A DNA stretch of 64,000 bases, from the NCBI GenBank assembly GCA_963971425.1, contig OZ020525.1, positions 2,108,001 through 2,172,000 of the forward strand, given 5' to 3'. Both the position numbers and the translations under genes were made by a program. The notes below the pieces were generated by a model. That model made no database searches, was not told the DNA's origin, and was given only the letters and a program-made list of their open reading frames with translations. This stretch comes from Bryoerythrophyllum caledonicum. Lineage: Eukaryota > Streptophyta > Bryopsida > Pottiales > Pottiaceae. Shown here one piece after another: positions 1 through 10,491 of the stretch (its first letter is position 1; each line of letters opens with the position of its first letter).

Positions 1-408
1 AGTGGAATGTAAAGGAAGATATGGAAGAAAAAATAAATTGGAAAGAAAAATTTGGAAAGCAATGAAAATTAAAAATGAAGATTTAAAAGAGAATGAAAAA
101 ATTCAAAGCTAAAATGAAAAAAATTATGGAAATCTACAAATGGAAGACTTAACTAAAAGAGTTAAGTTAAAAGGAGAAACTTGAACCCAAGTATGTATGA
201 GACATACTCATTAAAGAGGAGAACAATGGAAAGCAAATAAAGAAAATCAACAATTCTTAGAGAATAAAGACAAATAAGAAGAAATCTATATGGAGCTTAA
301 AGAGACTACAAGAAAATGATAGAAAGGAAGATGGAGTGTGAAAGATCAAGTTCAAGGCCAAAGGTCGTTGAAGTCGACGAGGACGTCTCCAAGCTAAGAG
401 GAGGGCTA
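1..408 (+). mobile_element. Element A: 3' internal end with polypurine tract
   Basis: This A-rich non-coding stretch matches, with substitutions and small indels, the last part of element B's internal region (about 24900-25290). The last 60 bases are nearly the same in both: a GTCGTTGAAGTCGACGAGGA block, then a purine-rich tract (AAGAGGAGGGC) ending at an LTR that starts TGTAGAGCC. It is therefore the 3' end of a second, diverged B-family retrotransposon whose coding part lies left of the window. Short ORFs here are chance. Confidence 0.8.
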
Positions 409-2387
409 TGTAGAGCCAAAATGACAAAATTAGTTTTTTTCCAAAAATTAAGTGTAAAAAGGGTTGTAGATATATGGAGAATTAAAAAATTAATGATTAA
501 GTTTACACTAAGTACTTAATTAATTGGAAAGTACCTATTCATATCCAAGAATAAGGAAATAATGGGAAAAGGGTTGAATTCGCACCCTTTGGGTAGGGTG
601 TACCTTTCCATGAATAGATATGAAGAGATGTGAAGATTTAGTGGAATTAATCTTAATGATTAATACTAGGGAAAACCTCTTTCCAAGAGTTGTACCTCTT
701 GGATGTTGAGTAGAATGACTAGCTTGAATTTTTAGCATTCTTTGCCATTACCATAGAAATTCCTTGGAGGAAGATTGGAGTGAGCCCTAGCTTTAGGTGA
801 AAGAGCTAGTTGATGACTCTTAATGTTGTAAGAGTATTTAATTTTATATATGAATATATAATTGTTATTGAATTTGCATGTGTAGAGTCTTGTGTGTGAC
901 TTGAGTCATATGTATAATTGCAATATTATGTGAACTTCATTGCATAAATTTGACATTGTGTGTTGTAAATGCAAGTGCATGTATTAGGTATTAATTGTGG
1001 ATAAAATTCCTATGCATGAATGCATTGTATATTTATTCTTCATGGAATAAGTTAGGGAAATACCCTAACTACAAAGGTCGTGTGTGTGACCTTGTGTGTG
1101 TGTTGGAGCATTAATCATGAGTGTGAAGATTAATGGAGATAATGTGAAATTAAGTGACTTAGTGCATGAGATGTGTGATGCATAAGTACTTAATAAGATC
1201 TCAAGTGTGAGTGAGCATAACTTAAGTATCATAAGAATAAGAGTGGAGTTCTTATTCATGTTAATGCAATTTATGCAATAAACATCAAGAGTGGCATACC
1301 TTGATGCATGGCAAGAGTGTCATACTATGCATACAAAAAATTGGCATTAAGTCTAACCTTAATAGAAGGGATTCTCTAAGGTAGGCTAAGTTGTGAGTAT
1401 TTATCATAAGAGAGAAAATAAGGAGCAAATCCCGAAGAAAGACTTAAGAAGAAAACATAGAAACTTAAGAATCTTAAGTCCAAGTTTGGATATATAAACT
1501 TATGAAGAGTGAGACCTTAAGTACCATGAGACCCTTAAGTTTAAGGGCTTGGACTTAAAGGTTCGTATGAGTGAGAATACGGGACAACATTTGTATTTAG
1601 TGAGATGCATTCCCGATTTTGGAAGACTTAAGACAGAAACTTAAGAACACTGTAGGGCTGAATTGGTCTAGACAATGCAGGTTCTTAAGAACCAGTCCTA
1701 AGTGAGAAAGTGAGTGCTTAAGAACTCAAGGACAGAAACTGTGTTCTTAAGAACATGGACCCGACCGCGAGAGAAGTCTTAAGTAAAATTCAGACATCTT
1801 AAAGACTAAGTGGTACGAGTAAGTGTGGAACACCGCGGTCTTTAAGGGATAATTGTGGGTAAGTGAACTTAAGTGGAGACTTAAGAGGTGAACTCCTTAA
1901 GACTTAAGTTAACTTGTGTATGGGATTTTTGAGACTAACCATTGTCTTAAGAACGTGATCACGTGGACCGAGTGGACGGACATGAAAAATGGAGCGTTTT
2001 TGCATGAGGTAAGAATGTGAATTCTTAAAGATTATAATTAAAGAACCAATGCAATGAGACTTAATGGAAACTTCCATTAGCCCAGTGTGGCAAGTGTTTA
2101 AGGATTAGTGGCATAAGCACAATCTTAAAAGGACTAATGTTCCGTCTTAAGGCACGAGAGATCCTTGGGGTTTAGACTTTGTTTGTGGATCCCTTAAGAG
2201 TGATGCTAACAGCCTTAATTTCCTGAAAATAGATAGATAACCTTAAGAATTAACCAAAAAGATAGCTTTAACGACACAATTAATATCCAATTATTTAAAA
2301 CTAGGCATATGATCATCCCCGTAACGAATCCTATGAGGTGTGGGTACACTTGGGTGTTTTATTAGAGTGGTGAAAAACCACACTACA
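409..2387 (+). repeat. Element A 3' LTR (B family, diverged)
   Basis: Starts TGTAG and ends CTACA, the same terminal inverted pair as B's 5' LTR, and aligns along its length with B's LTRs, including the CGCACCCTTTG and TTCCTTGGAGGAAGATTGGAGTGAGC blocks (the latter at 760-784). It is about 1,979 bp against 1,783 bp in B. It is rich in CTTAAG, but the regular ACTTAAGT array of B is scrambled here. The upstream partner LTR is outside the window, so neither age nor target duplication can be read. Confidence 0.78.
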
Positions 2388-4390
2388 GAAGGGACGGGGA
2401 CGTTAGGGGTCGAGATGTGAGGGTGGGGACTCAACCCTTTGAAGGTTGTAGAGGAACAAAGTTGGGCAAACCCCATTCTCGCCTTGGCAAAGGCCTTCCA
2501 TCTTCCCTTGCGTTATAGAACCATATTTATATTGTAAGTTTAGTTTTCCTTCCAATTTCTAGGGAAGGACATAATTTCCGTGATGATTGAGGAATGCAAA
2601 GATCTTGTCGGAACCAAATATAGCAGCTATTTGCTTTAAATGGTTCCTCCAACGCATGGGAAGGAGGAAAGCCATTGCGAAGGCAAGAATGAGGTTATCC
2701 CAACTCTGCTCTTCTACAACCTTCACCGGATTGAGTCCACAACGTCCCCCCCTCACGTCCTTGCCCCTAAATGGCAGGGGCGGAGACGTCACCGCCCCTC
2801 CCCACCCAATTTTGGAATCAGGATCTTTGAGAGGCCATATCTCACTCAAAAATAGTCCAAATTAAGCGTGTGATATGTTTTTTGGCATTTACAGAAAATT
2901 TGGATGCCAAATCACACTTCAAACTCTTGATTTGGGCAGGTTTTGAGTGAGTTATGCCCATTCGAACATTCTAACTCCAAATTTAGGCGGGGAAGGGGCG
3001 GGGACGTTAGGTTGTTCCGAAGGGGTTGTTACACATTGGATGATTCGACATTATGCTTCATAAATTTGAATATGACCTCAAGATGAGCCATTTAAAAACA
3101 CATCTTTACATTAAAACTACATTGCTCAATGGTATTTGTCCGTCGATAATAACGGAGGTTTCACTTGTGCAAAAAATATTACCTTCTTTGAAAATGTCAA
3201 AAAGAATTTGTTGTTTATAGCGTAATACAACATTCTAATTCAAGTACCACCATAGTGGTAGAGGGTCCCATGGCTCCGTTGTATGGGAACCCACAAAGTC
3301 CTTGGGGGAGATCAAATGTCGGTTGTCACTAATGCAATTAGTGTAGGGAAGCACTTAGTGTGGAAAAGTATTGACCCTCGAGAGGGGAAAGTAGTTCTTT
3401 ATACACTAGCCTATGTCCCGTGGCCATATGCTTAGTGAAGAGAATGAACAAATACTACATTCACGCCGGTCCCATTGGAAGACCGTAGTTCTTCTTCTTC
3501 TCCTAATTCAAGTCCAATAGAATCATTTAGAACAAAAAGTCGCTATATTTGGTTCCGACAAGATCTTTGCATTCCTCAATCATCACGGCTATCATGTTAT
3601 TCCCTAAAAGTTGGAAGGAAAACTAAATTTACATTAAAAATATCCTTTCTCTAACGCATGGGAAAGAGGAAGGCCTTTGCCAAGGCGAGAATGGAGTTTG
3701 CCCAACTTTGTTCCCCTACAACCTTCAAAGGAGTGAGTCCTCGCCCTCACGTCCCCGCCCCTAACGTCCCCGCCCCTTCCCCGCCTAAATTTGGAGTTAG
3801 AATGTTTGAATGGGCATAACTCACTCAAAAACAGCCCAAATCAAGCATTTGAAGTGTGATTTGGCATCCGAATTTTCCGTAGATGCCAAAAAACATATCA
3901 CACGCTTAATTTGGACTATTTTTGAATGAGATATGGCCTCTCAAAGATCCTGATTCCAAAATTGGGCGGGGAGGGGCGGAGACGTCTCCGCCCCTGCCAT
4001 TTTGGGGCGGAGACGTCCCCGCCCCTACCATTTAGGGGCGGAGACGTCTCCGCCCCTACCATTTTGGGGCAGAGACGTCCCCGCCCCTACCATTTTGGGG
4101 CGGAGACGTCCCCACCCCTAACGTCCCCGCCCCTTCCCCGCCTAAATTTGGAGTCAGAATGTTTGAATGGGCATAACTCACTTAAAAATAGCCCAAATCA
4201 AGCATTTGAGGTGTGATTTGACATTGATATTTTTTGTAGATGCCAAAAAACATATCACACGCTTAATTTAGACTATTTTTGAGTGAGATATGGCCAGTCA
4301 GAGATCTTGATTCCTAAATTGGGCGGGGAGGGGTGGTGACGTCGCTGCCCCTACCATTTAGGGGCGGAGACGTCCCCGCCCTAGTGCCAC
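2388..4390. repeat. Cluster of direct and inverted modules (foldback-like)
   Basis: A module of about 200 bp, AT-rich in the middle (it contains AAAAAACATATCACACGC) with GC-rich edges (CCCCGCCCCTTCCCCGCC), is present twice forward (about 3775-3975 and 4120-4340) and once inverted (about 2790-3010). A second module with CTACAACCTTCA lies at 2640-2760 and 3650-3760, with an inverted copy at 2390-2520. A third with GATCTTTGCATTCCTCAATC lies inverted between 2550-2630 and 3545-3600. No coding sequence is convincing. The nested inverted layout resembles a foldback element or a rearranged DNA transposon; 3011-3540 between the arms holds nothing I recognise. Confidence 0.65.
3973..4120. repeat. GC-rich palindrome tandem array
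   Basis: Five tandem units of about 31-32 bp, each a GGGGCGGAGACGT...CGCCCC block followed by TACCATTT or similar. Two units (3973-3994 and 4035-4056) are perfect 22-bp palindromes built from GGGGCGGAGAC and its reverse complement; the others differ at one or two bases. Single copies of the same block end the flanking 200-bp modules (near 2775 and 4360). Confidence 0.85.
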
Positions 4391-5245
4391 GGTGGCGTGA
4401 CACGTCCGTATGTGATGTGGTGATCACAGTAAAAATTTCTTACTTGCAAAAAATGACTGGGCGCACTTCCGGGAATCCGTCCGAACCGTCTATCCGTGCC
4501 GTCCGGACCGCTTGTCCGGTTGTCCTGTCCGATCACCTCAACCCGTCCGTTATGACAATCCTGGCTTTTTCCTATCTTGGAGAAAAACTCCGGTTTTAAC
4601 CGAAATTCAGGTTGACACGGATTACTCAGTCTCTTGGGGACTACCACTAACACTTCTGCAGTTCGTCCCCTCCCCTCCTGGCTACTTCCGGACCCTGGAG
4701 TCTACCAGGCACACTTCTGCAATAGCCCTCCAACTCTCCCAAGCGATCTCCCGACACGGATCTTAACCGGTATTCCTCTACCCGAACTAACCTTCACCAC
4801 ACCCTGAAAGGATTTTGACACAACTTCGCTCACTAGAATGGATCCACTACCCACAAAGTCAATACTACACACTGGAAGTACCAGAGAGCCAATCTGATAT
4901 AGATAGTGCAATATATTACCAAGTGAGAAAGACAAGATAAAAGAGTTTTGCCAAAAATCCTTACTACTAAGTACTAACTAAGTTTTGTCTGAACTTAGCT
5001 TTTCTCCTAGCCGTCTACGGGAAGTCCACTAGATCTTATCCAAAAGATCCGAGAAATCCGGAAAAGTTCCAGATCGGATCTCAGATCCACAAATCGCGGA
5101 ACGGTTCCGTCTCCGGAATTTCTATTCAAACTTATCTAAACGGACAGTTGTCTCCGTCAGCAGCCGGGTGCACTTAGGGCCCCATCGTTAGTTGCTGCTA
5201 ATCCGGAGTCTAAGTCCAAGAAAAATAAGCAAAGGAGATCTAAAA
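4391..5245 (-). mobile_element. Element D: 3' non-coding region
   Basis: From about 4565 it aligns with the region after the accessory gene of element C (48750-49420): shared blocks include CTCCTGGCTACTTCCGGACC, CTCTGCAATAGC-like sequence, AAGATCCGAGAAATCCGGAA and CAGCCGGGTGCACTT. It follows the D accessory pseudogene on the minus strand and is probably 3' UTR plus LTR. The outer LTR boundary cannot be fixed because no second D LTR is present. 4391-4560 has only weak similarity to C. Confidence 0.6.
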
Positions 5246-6294
5246 CCTAACTAACCTAAGTCGGAGCACCTGGGCCCCGGTTTCTCCCACTCCGGTAGGA
5301 GGGAGAGATCTCCACCGGAACACGCGACTTGCCGTTTGCCTTCTTCGACGTTGCAGGTGAAAGGTCAGTCTTCCGGGTCGATGGTCTGGCTGTCGGAGGG
5401 ACAACCACCATCGGAGTACTGGCGTTCGACGGTGGAGGGGGCTGTTCCGGTGATCCTTCCGGGACGGGGGTACTGGTGTTTCCGTCGTGGAAGCTGACTT
5501 GGTCTCTTGGACCAGGTCTCTGTAGCTTCCGAACGGACTCCTCGGTCCGGACGCCAACCTCCGGGACACAAACTTGGGGGTACCGGAAGATTGCCTTCCG
5601 CCGGAGGGTCTGGCAGACGCATGTTTGGTGGCAACAGGAGATCTGGAAGGGTCTTTCAAATCTCACTCGTATTGGGATTGCGAGGTACGATACCCTCCGT
5701 TGGTGTCCGAGGTGACGGAGTGTCGAGAGACTCCAGATTCGCTGAGGTGCCCGGAGCTGGTGTTGACTTGGCCGGAGGTCCCGGAGAGGCTGTGGTCCGT
5801 GTTGGTGTCGTGGTGCTGTCCGATCCAGGTGCTGTTGGGTCTTTTGGAGGCTCCACGGTGACGTTGTTAACCAACATCTTCATCTGTTCCCAGGTCCGAC
5901 CCATCTTCTTTGCTTGGTCTAGGAGAACCCGGATGATGTTGGCCCTGGTGACCTTCTCGTTCTTCTCCACCAGTTCGGTGAAGAGCCGGCTCCGGTTGAC
6001 CACGTCGACCGGGAATTGCAAGGCCGCCCGGACCTCCGTTAGGGCTGCTGCGGAAGCAAGGGCCTTCACCTCGGCTTGCTTCCGGGCCGTCACCGCCAGG
6101 GCTGCTTCGGCAAGGTAACGCTTCATTTTCCTCTCCATCTCCGTACTGGCCTTGTACATGGTGGAGATTTGGGTATGCAGCGCCTTCGCATCCATCTCCC
6201 GGTTCTAGAGTTCCTCCACCCTATTGATGGTGTCCTCCAGCCAGTCGACGTCCAGACTTCGGAACATTTGCTCCACGCTCGTGGTGATGATGTA
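5246..6294 (-). pseudogene. Element D accessory gene, 3' half (coiled coil and Pro-rich tail)
   Basis: Minus-strand homologue of the C accessory protein (49423-51150). The region encoded at 6195-5656 begins MDAKALHTQIS and holds a coiled-coil segment (MERKMKRYLAEAALAV), then a helical block with RSRLFTELVEKNEKV and TWEQMKMLVNN, then a Pro/Thr/Ser-rich tail. The tail is frameshifted after about 5656. A TAG near 6206 replaces the Gln of the C copy. The gene stops abruptly at 6294, exactly where element E is inserted, and continues at 31889. It is non-functional. Confidence 0.8.
6290..6294. repeat. TSD of element E, left copy (ATGTA)
   Basis: ATGTA directly precedes the TGTGAGCC terminus of E and is repeated at 31889-31893 directly after the GGCTCACA terminus. 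Bringing the two D flanks together at one ATGTA restores continuous alignment to the uninterrupted C copy around 50460. Confidence 0.92.
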
Positions 6295-7073
6295 TGTGAG
6301 CCGCCAAAATGGCTCCCGACGATGAATGGACCGCACATCAATTGTGTTAGGTTCAACTAGTAGTTGAAGTGGGTAATCCAATAAGATTGACCCTTGATTT
6401 TTTATCAATATGGCTAAATGGCCTTTCCATTCACTAATTTCTTAAATAGGAGCCACTTTATGGCAACCACGGGTTTTATTAAGTTAACCAAAAAAAAAGA
6501 AACTAGGGAAGGAAAAATGAAGAGAAGGCTAGAGATGGAAAAAGAAAACAAAAACAAAAACAATAGATAAGAAAGAAAGTAAAGTGGTGGGGAAAACCAC
6601 GGGGAAAAAATTAGGAGAAGAAGAAGAATGATGATGAGGAGAAGTAGAAAAAAGAAGAAAGGGGTCCAAAAGAAGTGGGAAACGCCCTCACCATCACTTG
6701 GTAACTTAATCCTAACCCCAAGCAAGGGGAATTCAATTTAGGTAGATTAAATTAGATTCAGCACCTTTGGAAATTAGCTAATAGCTAACTTATTGAGATC
6801 ATGCACACCCATGTGGCATGGAGTCAATGTTTAGATTTAGATATTCCTTGGTTAGTGGGACACCCACTCTTGTTCAATGCAAGGGTGGTACGGAATTAGT
6901 AGATATAGGTTTAATAGGTTTTGTAAGGAGTAAGCCATTAATGAAAGAAGGCAAAAGGCGGCGGGGAACTTTTTTTGGGAACTCAAGGAAAACGAAGGCT
7001 GGGGGGTTACTCCATGGAGCGATGGCATTCGGTTAGAGAGGGCGTAGGAAAAGAGAGAACATGGGGTGTGGAG

Positions 7074-7078
7074 AGAAT
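7074..7078. repeat. TSD of element B, left copy (AGAAT)
   Basis: AGAAT immediately precedes the TGTAG terminus of the 5' LTR; the same five bases follow the 3' LTR at 27074-27078. A 5-bp duplication is standard for Ty3/gypsy integrases. Confidence 0.95.
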
Positions 7079-8002
7079 TGTAGAGCCTAAAACCTTAAAA
7101 TAGTTTTTTAAAGAAAATTAAGTGTAAAAAGGGTTGTAGGTATATGGAAAATTAAATAATTAATGATTAAGTTTACATTAATTAATTAATTAATAGAAAA
7201 GTGTCTCTTCATATCCAAGAAATAAGAGATAGTGGGTAAAGGGGTGAACTCGCACCCTTTGAAAAGGGTGTGCCTTTTCATAAGTAGATATGAATGGGTG
7301 TGAGGTTCAAGTGAAGTTAGTTTTAACGGTTAGTGGTTGGAAAAACCATTTTTTCTAAGAGTTGTGCCTCTTGGCTTTGAGTAGAATTAATAGCTTGAAT
7401 TTTTAGCATTCGTGGCCATTTCCGTAAACATTCCTTGGAGGAAGATTGGAGTGAGCCCTAGCTTAGGTGGAAAAAGCTAGCAATTGAAGAAATCTCTTAT
7501 GTTGTAAGAGTATTATGTTGTGTGTGAAATTATTAATACATAATTATTATTGAATTTGCATATGTAAAGTCGTGTGTGTGACTTAAATAATATGTAAAAA
7601 TTGAAATAATATTAAGTGTTTCATAAAATAAATTGGACATTGTGTTTGTAAAATGCAATTATATGCATGAGGTATTAATTGTGAATAAATTCCTATGCAT
7701 AAATGCATTAATTATTTTATTTAGATCTTCATTGTAAAAATTAGGAAACTATCCTAATTAATTATGTGACATGAAATTGTGAGTGTGTTAATGAATTAAA
7801 TATAATGTATTACATATGAGTGAAATATGAATACTTAAATATTGAAACTTCAAGAGATAAAGTTAGGGAAGATCCTAACTATGTCAAAGTGACATTGTGA
7901 ATATTAATGTAATAAATCTAAGTGTATGTAAGGCATTTAGAAATTAATTTGAAGTAAGAAACTTAATGCATTTATGTGAGAAATGCATAAGTAATTAATG
8001 TT

Positions 8003-8345
8003 AAACTTAAGTTTGAGTATGGAAACTTAAGTTTTAAGTCATAAGACGGGAGTCTTATGCATGTGTAAATAAATAAACTTAAGTCTAAAGTGGAATAGAA
8101 CTTAAGTTTAAGTGATAAAACTTAAGTCTAGAGTGATAGGACTTAAGTTTGAGTGAGAAAGAACTTAAGTATAAACGATAGGACTTAAGTCTAAATGTTA
8201 GAACTTAAGTCTACAATGAGGGAAAACTTAAGTTTGGAAGATAGAACTTAAGTTTGAGTTAGAAAACTTAAGTCATACAAGTATAAGAGTGAAGATACTC
8301 TTTTGGCATTCAAGTGTTAAGGACTAATAGATAGTTAGACTTAAG
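8003..8345. promoter_or_regulatory. Array of ACTTAAGT palindromes in U3 of element B
   Basis: Thirteen copies of the 8-bp perfect palindrome ACTTAAGT, most spaced 16-25 bp apart. Twelve lie upstream of the TATAAG core at 8282, one downstream. The same array is in the 3' LTR (about 26215-26557). Position and spacing suggest an enhancer bound by a dimeric factor; this is inference. Confidence 0.6.
8282..8287 (+). promoter_or_regulatory. Candidate TATA core of element B LTR
   Basis: TATAAG inside GTATAAGAGTGAAG, followed 574 bp later by the LTR end. Similar TATAAGAG cores occur in E (31237), before the acidic ORF (41374) and in element F (59944). Confidence 0.5.
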
Positions 8346-8867
8346 TCGGGACTTGGAGTAGGATTATTTAGGAACTTAATCTAACTTGTATGTTGTTTGA
8401 ACTTAATACTTGTGATGAATGCTTGAGCGGATTGGATGCACGTGAAAAGTAAAGCGAATTGTATGAGGTAAATTTGTAAATTTAATGGAATTAATTAAGG
8501 AACAAACAATGAGTGCAATGGATAGGATCCATGAGCCGAAGATGGCAAATACTAAGAAACTAACCAACAAGCACATTCATAGTTAATTCAAGAGCAAGGC
8601 TCTTTAGAGGAGCAAGGCTCTACCTAAGCATATAAATCCGTGGGATTAATACCTTAAGAGTGAAATGCTAAGTGTGAGGCATTTTAAGGCTTAATTCCCT
8701 AAAAACAAATGCATAAACTTAAGTAACTCAATAAAAGATAACTTTTGACCTACAATTAAAGACAAACTACTTAACGGTTGACGCTAGACCATCCCGGGAC
8801 GAAGAACTTGGATCAAGAGTGATTCTCGGGTGTTTATGGAGAGTGGAATTTTTGGGCTACATTTTTT

Positions 8868-8886
8868 TGGCGACCATGCTGGGGAT
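8868..8886 (+). other. Primer-binding site of element B
   Basis: TGGCGACCATGCTGGGGAT begins six bases after the 5' LTR end, starts with the TGG complementary to a tRNA CCA end, and has the look of the tRNA-primed PBS of Tat/Ogre-type elements. I did not identify the tRNA; tRNA-Arg is a guess from memory of that group. Confidence 0.7.
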
Positions 8887-9083
8887 GGTACCGCCAAATG
8901 TTAAGTAATTTTTTATTAAAGAAAGTTGTCATTTTTTGAGTTGAATACTTAAGTATTACTGTGAACTAAAGTAAAGAAATGAATGAGAAGGTTCATCATA
9001 AAAAATACAAAAATTAAAGATTTGATCCAAAGTGAATTGGACATTCCTAGTGTGAGATTCCATGGGAGACAAGGTTAGAGGAC

Positions 9084-9578
9084 ATGTCTTTCCCATGGGA
9101 AATTAATGAAGAAAGTCTAAGTGATTTCTTCAAAGGACCATATTTATTTAGCGCTCTATATCGTGTTTATAGAGGTGCGTATTATGGTCAAGGTTTTCAA
9201 TTTTATGGAGCGCACCCAAAAATTGATAAAAACTTTAAGGAAAGATTTGAACAAGTACCAATAGAAATTAAGCAAATCATTCTAAGTAAAGTATGGAACA
9301 AAGGCGAAGGATTTAATGAAGTAATTGTCAAGAAAAAGACATTATATTTAAAATACCAATTACAATTTATTTTTGCTCAGTACGGTAGATTAAAACTTCA
9401 ATCCCAACCCTTAATTTCTAAAGGTATTGGAGCTTGGAACGGATACAAGTTCGATAAAGAAACTTATATTTTTATTTATAGTAAACTTAATTTCCAAACT
9501 AAGGTGTTTTTTCCAGATTTCTTGTCCAAAGACCCCGAACTTCCCGTGACTATAGCTTTTGATTTATTATGTCTTTAA
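9084..9578 (+). CDS. Leader ORF1 of element B, unknown protein
   Basis: 164 residues starting MSFPWEINEES, between the PBS and gag. It is rich in aromatic residues (FYGAHPKIDK, YLKYQLQFIFAQYG) with no domain, signal peptide or clear membrane segment that I recognise. It ends three bases before leader ORF2, in the same frame, so the two may have been one protein now split by a TAA, or be translated in succession. An ORF upstream of gag is typical of Ogre-type elements; whether it is homologous to Ogre ORF1 cannot be told here. Codon use is AT-rich like gag. Confidence 0.65.
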   Translation: MSFPWEINEESLSDFFKGPYLFSALYRVYRGAYYGQGFQFYGAHPKIDKNFKERFEQVPIEIKQIILSKVWNKGEGFNEVIVKKKTLYLKYQLQFIFAQYGRLKLQSQPLISKGIGAWNGYKFDKETYIFIYSKLNFQTKVFFPDFLSKDPELPVTIAFDLLCL

Positions 9579-9581
9579 TCA

Positions 9582-9899
9582 ATGAGTCTTGAGAACGAGA
9601 CACCTAAGGACTTAAGAACTAGGTTGAAAAGATTGTTGATAATTTACGACAAAATAAAATATAATGAATTAAAATTATTTAACCTTTGGGGGAAGGAGAT
9701 AGAAAGAATTAGGGAAAATAATAAAAATTCAAAAAAGAAAATTGATATCATTAATGGTCTTTTACAAAAGTTTAACTATCCGAGGGAGTTAATTATTGAA
9801 CCTTTACCATTAATGATAAAAGTAGAAAACTTTACTTTAACATCTTGGTATAATTACCAAATTCTTTATAGATCGACCAGGGGAGAGTCCTCTGAGTAA
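9582..9899 (+). CDS. Leader ORF2 of element B, unknown helical protein
   Basis: 105 residues starting MSLENETPKDLRTRLKRLL, in frame with ORF1 after a single stop. It is charged and probably helical (KKKIDIINGLLQKFNYPREL). Its last 59 bases overlap ORF3 in the +1 frame. Its pattern of a basic helix, a linker, then L..(x)YPR(E/H) is repeated in ORF3, so the two look like diverged copies of one module. Confidence 0.6.
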   Translation: MSLENETPKDLRTRLKRLLIIYDKIKYNELKLFNLWGKEIERIRENNKNSKKKIDIINGLLQKFNYPRELIIEPLPLMIKVENFTLTSWYNYQILYRSTRGESSE

Positions 9900-10122
9900 A
9901 AGATCTAGATTAATAAGACGCATAATATCCAAAGTTCAATGTTATAAAACTCTTGCACCTAATGATCGGAAAGAGTTAAAAATACTTGAGGACGGGATAG
10001 ACGGATTACTTGGCGAGTTAAGTCAATGGGTGACTGCTGAGGAGATGGGAGAATTGTTGACTATATTAAGTTATCCTAGGCATATCCATGAAGATGTTAA
10101 AGAAATGAATTTGACGGAATAA
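9841..10122 (+). CDS. Leader ORF3 of element B, +1-frame module without clear AUG
   Basis: An open frame of about 93 codons in the +1 frame relative to ORF2, ending TAA at 10120-10122. There is no ATG before codon ~60, so expression would need +1 frameshifting in the 59-bp overlap, splicing, or a non-AUG start; alternatively a one-base indel has separated it from ORF2. Recognisable pieces: SKRSRLIRRIISKV, LEDGIDGLLGELSQW and ELLTILSYPRHI, the last resembling LLQKFNYPRELI of ORF2. Confidence 0.5.
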   Translation, partial: HLGIITKFFIDRPGESPLSKRSRLIRRIISKVQCYKTLAPNDRKELKILEDGIDGLLGELSQWVTAEEMGELLTILSYPRHIHEDVKEMNLTE

Positions 10123-10413
10123 GCTATTTACCTTTGTTTAAATTAAGAATAAAAATTAAAAAGTTAAGAATAACTCAATAAATGAGTAGCTAACAATTGA
10201 AATACTTAATTATTCCATAGAGGAAATAATTAAAGAATAGTGATCTTAAGTATTTTAAAAATTCATAAGAACTTAAATTGGAAAAATTAGGTTGTTATAA
10301 GCATAATACTTGAGAAAAAGTTAAGTTGAAGAACAACAATGAGTTGCTGAGAACGGAAAGAAAGCCAGTTGATATCCTAGCAAGGATAAAGCAATTTTAT
10401 TATAAAAATTATT

Positions 10414-10462
10414 AAAAAAAAAAAAAAAAAGATTTGAAAAAAAAAAAAAAAAAAAAAAAAAA
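10414..10462 (+). repeat. Double poly(A) tract before gag
   Basis: Runs of 17 A (10414-10430) and 26 A (10437-10462) end 29 bases before the gag ATG. Confidence 0.95.
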
Positions 10463-10491
10463 TTAAGATAAAAACTCTACGGGGATTACTA

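Larger units (their letters stand above)
7079..8861 (+). repeat. Element B 5' LTR
   Basis: 1,783 bp, TGTAG...CTACA, the same length as the 3' LTR. By eye the two differ at about seven positions, two of them in the first seven bases. A TATAAG core lies at 8282-8287, just after an array of ACTTAAGT palindromes (about 8003-8345), so U3 probably ends near 8310. No coding sequence is supported. Confidence 0.95.
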
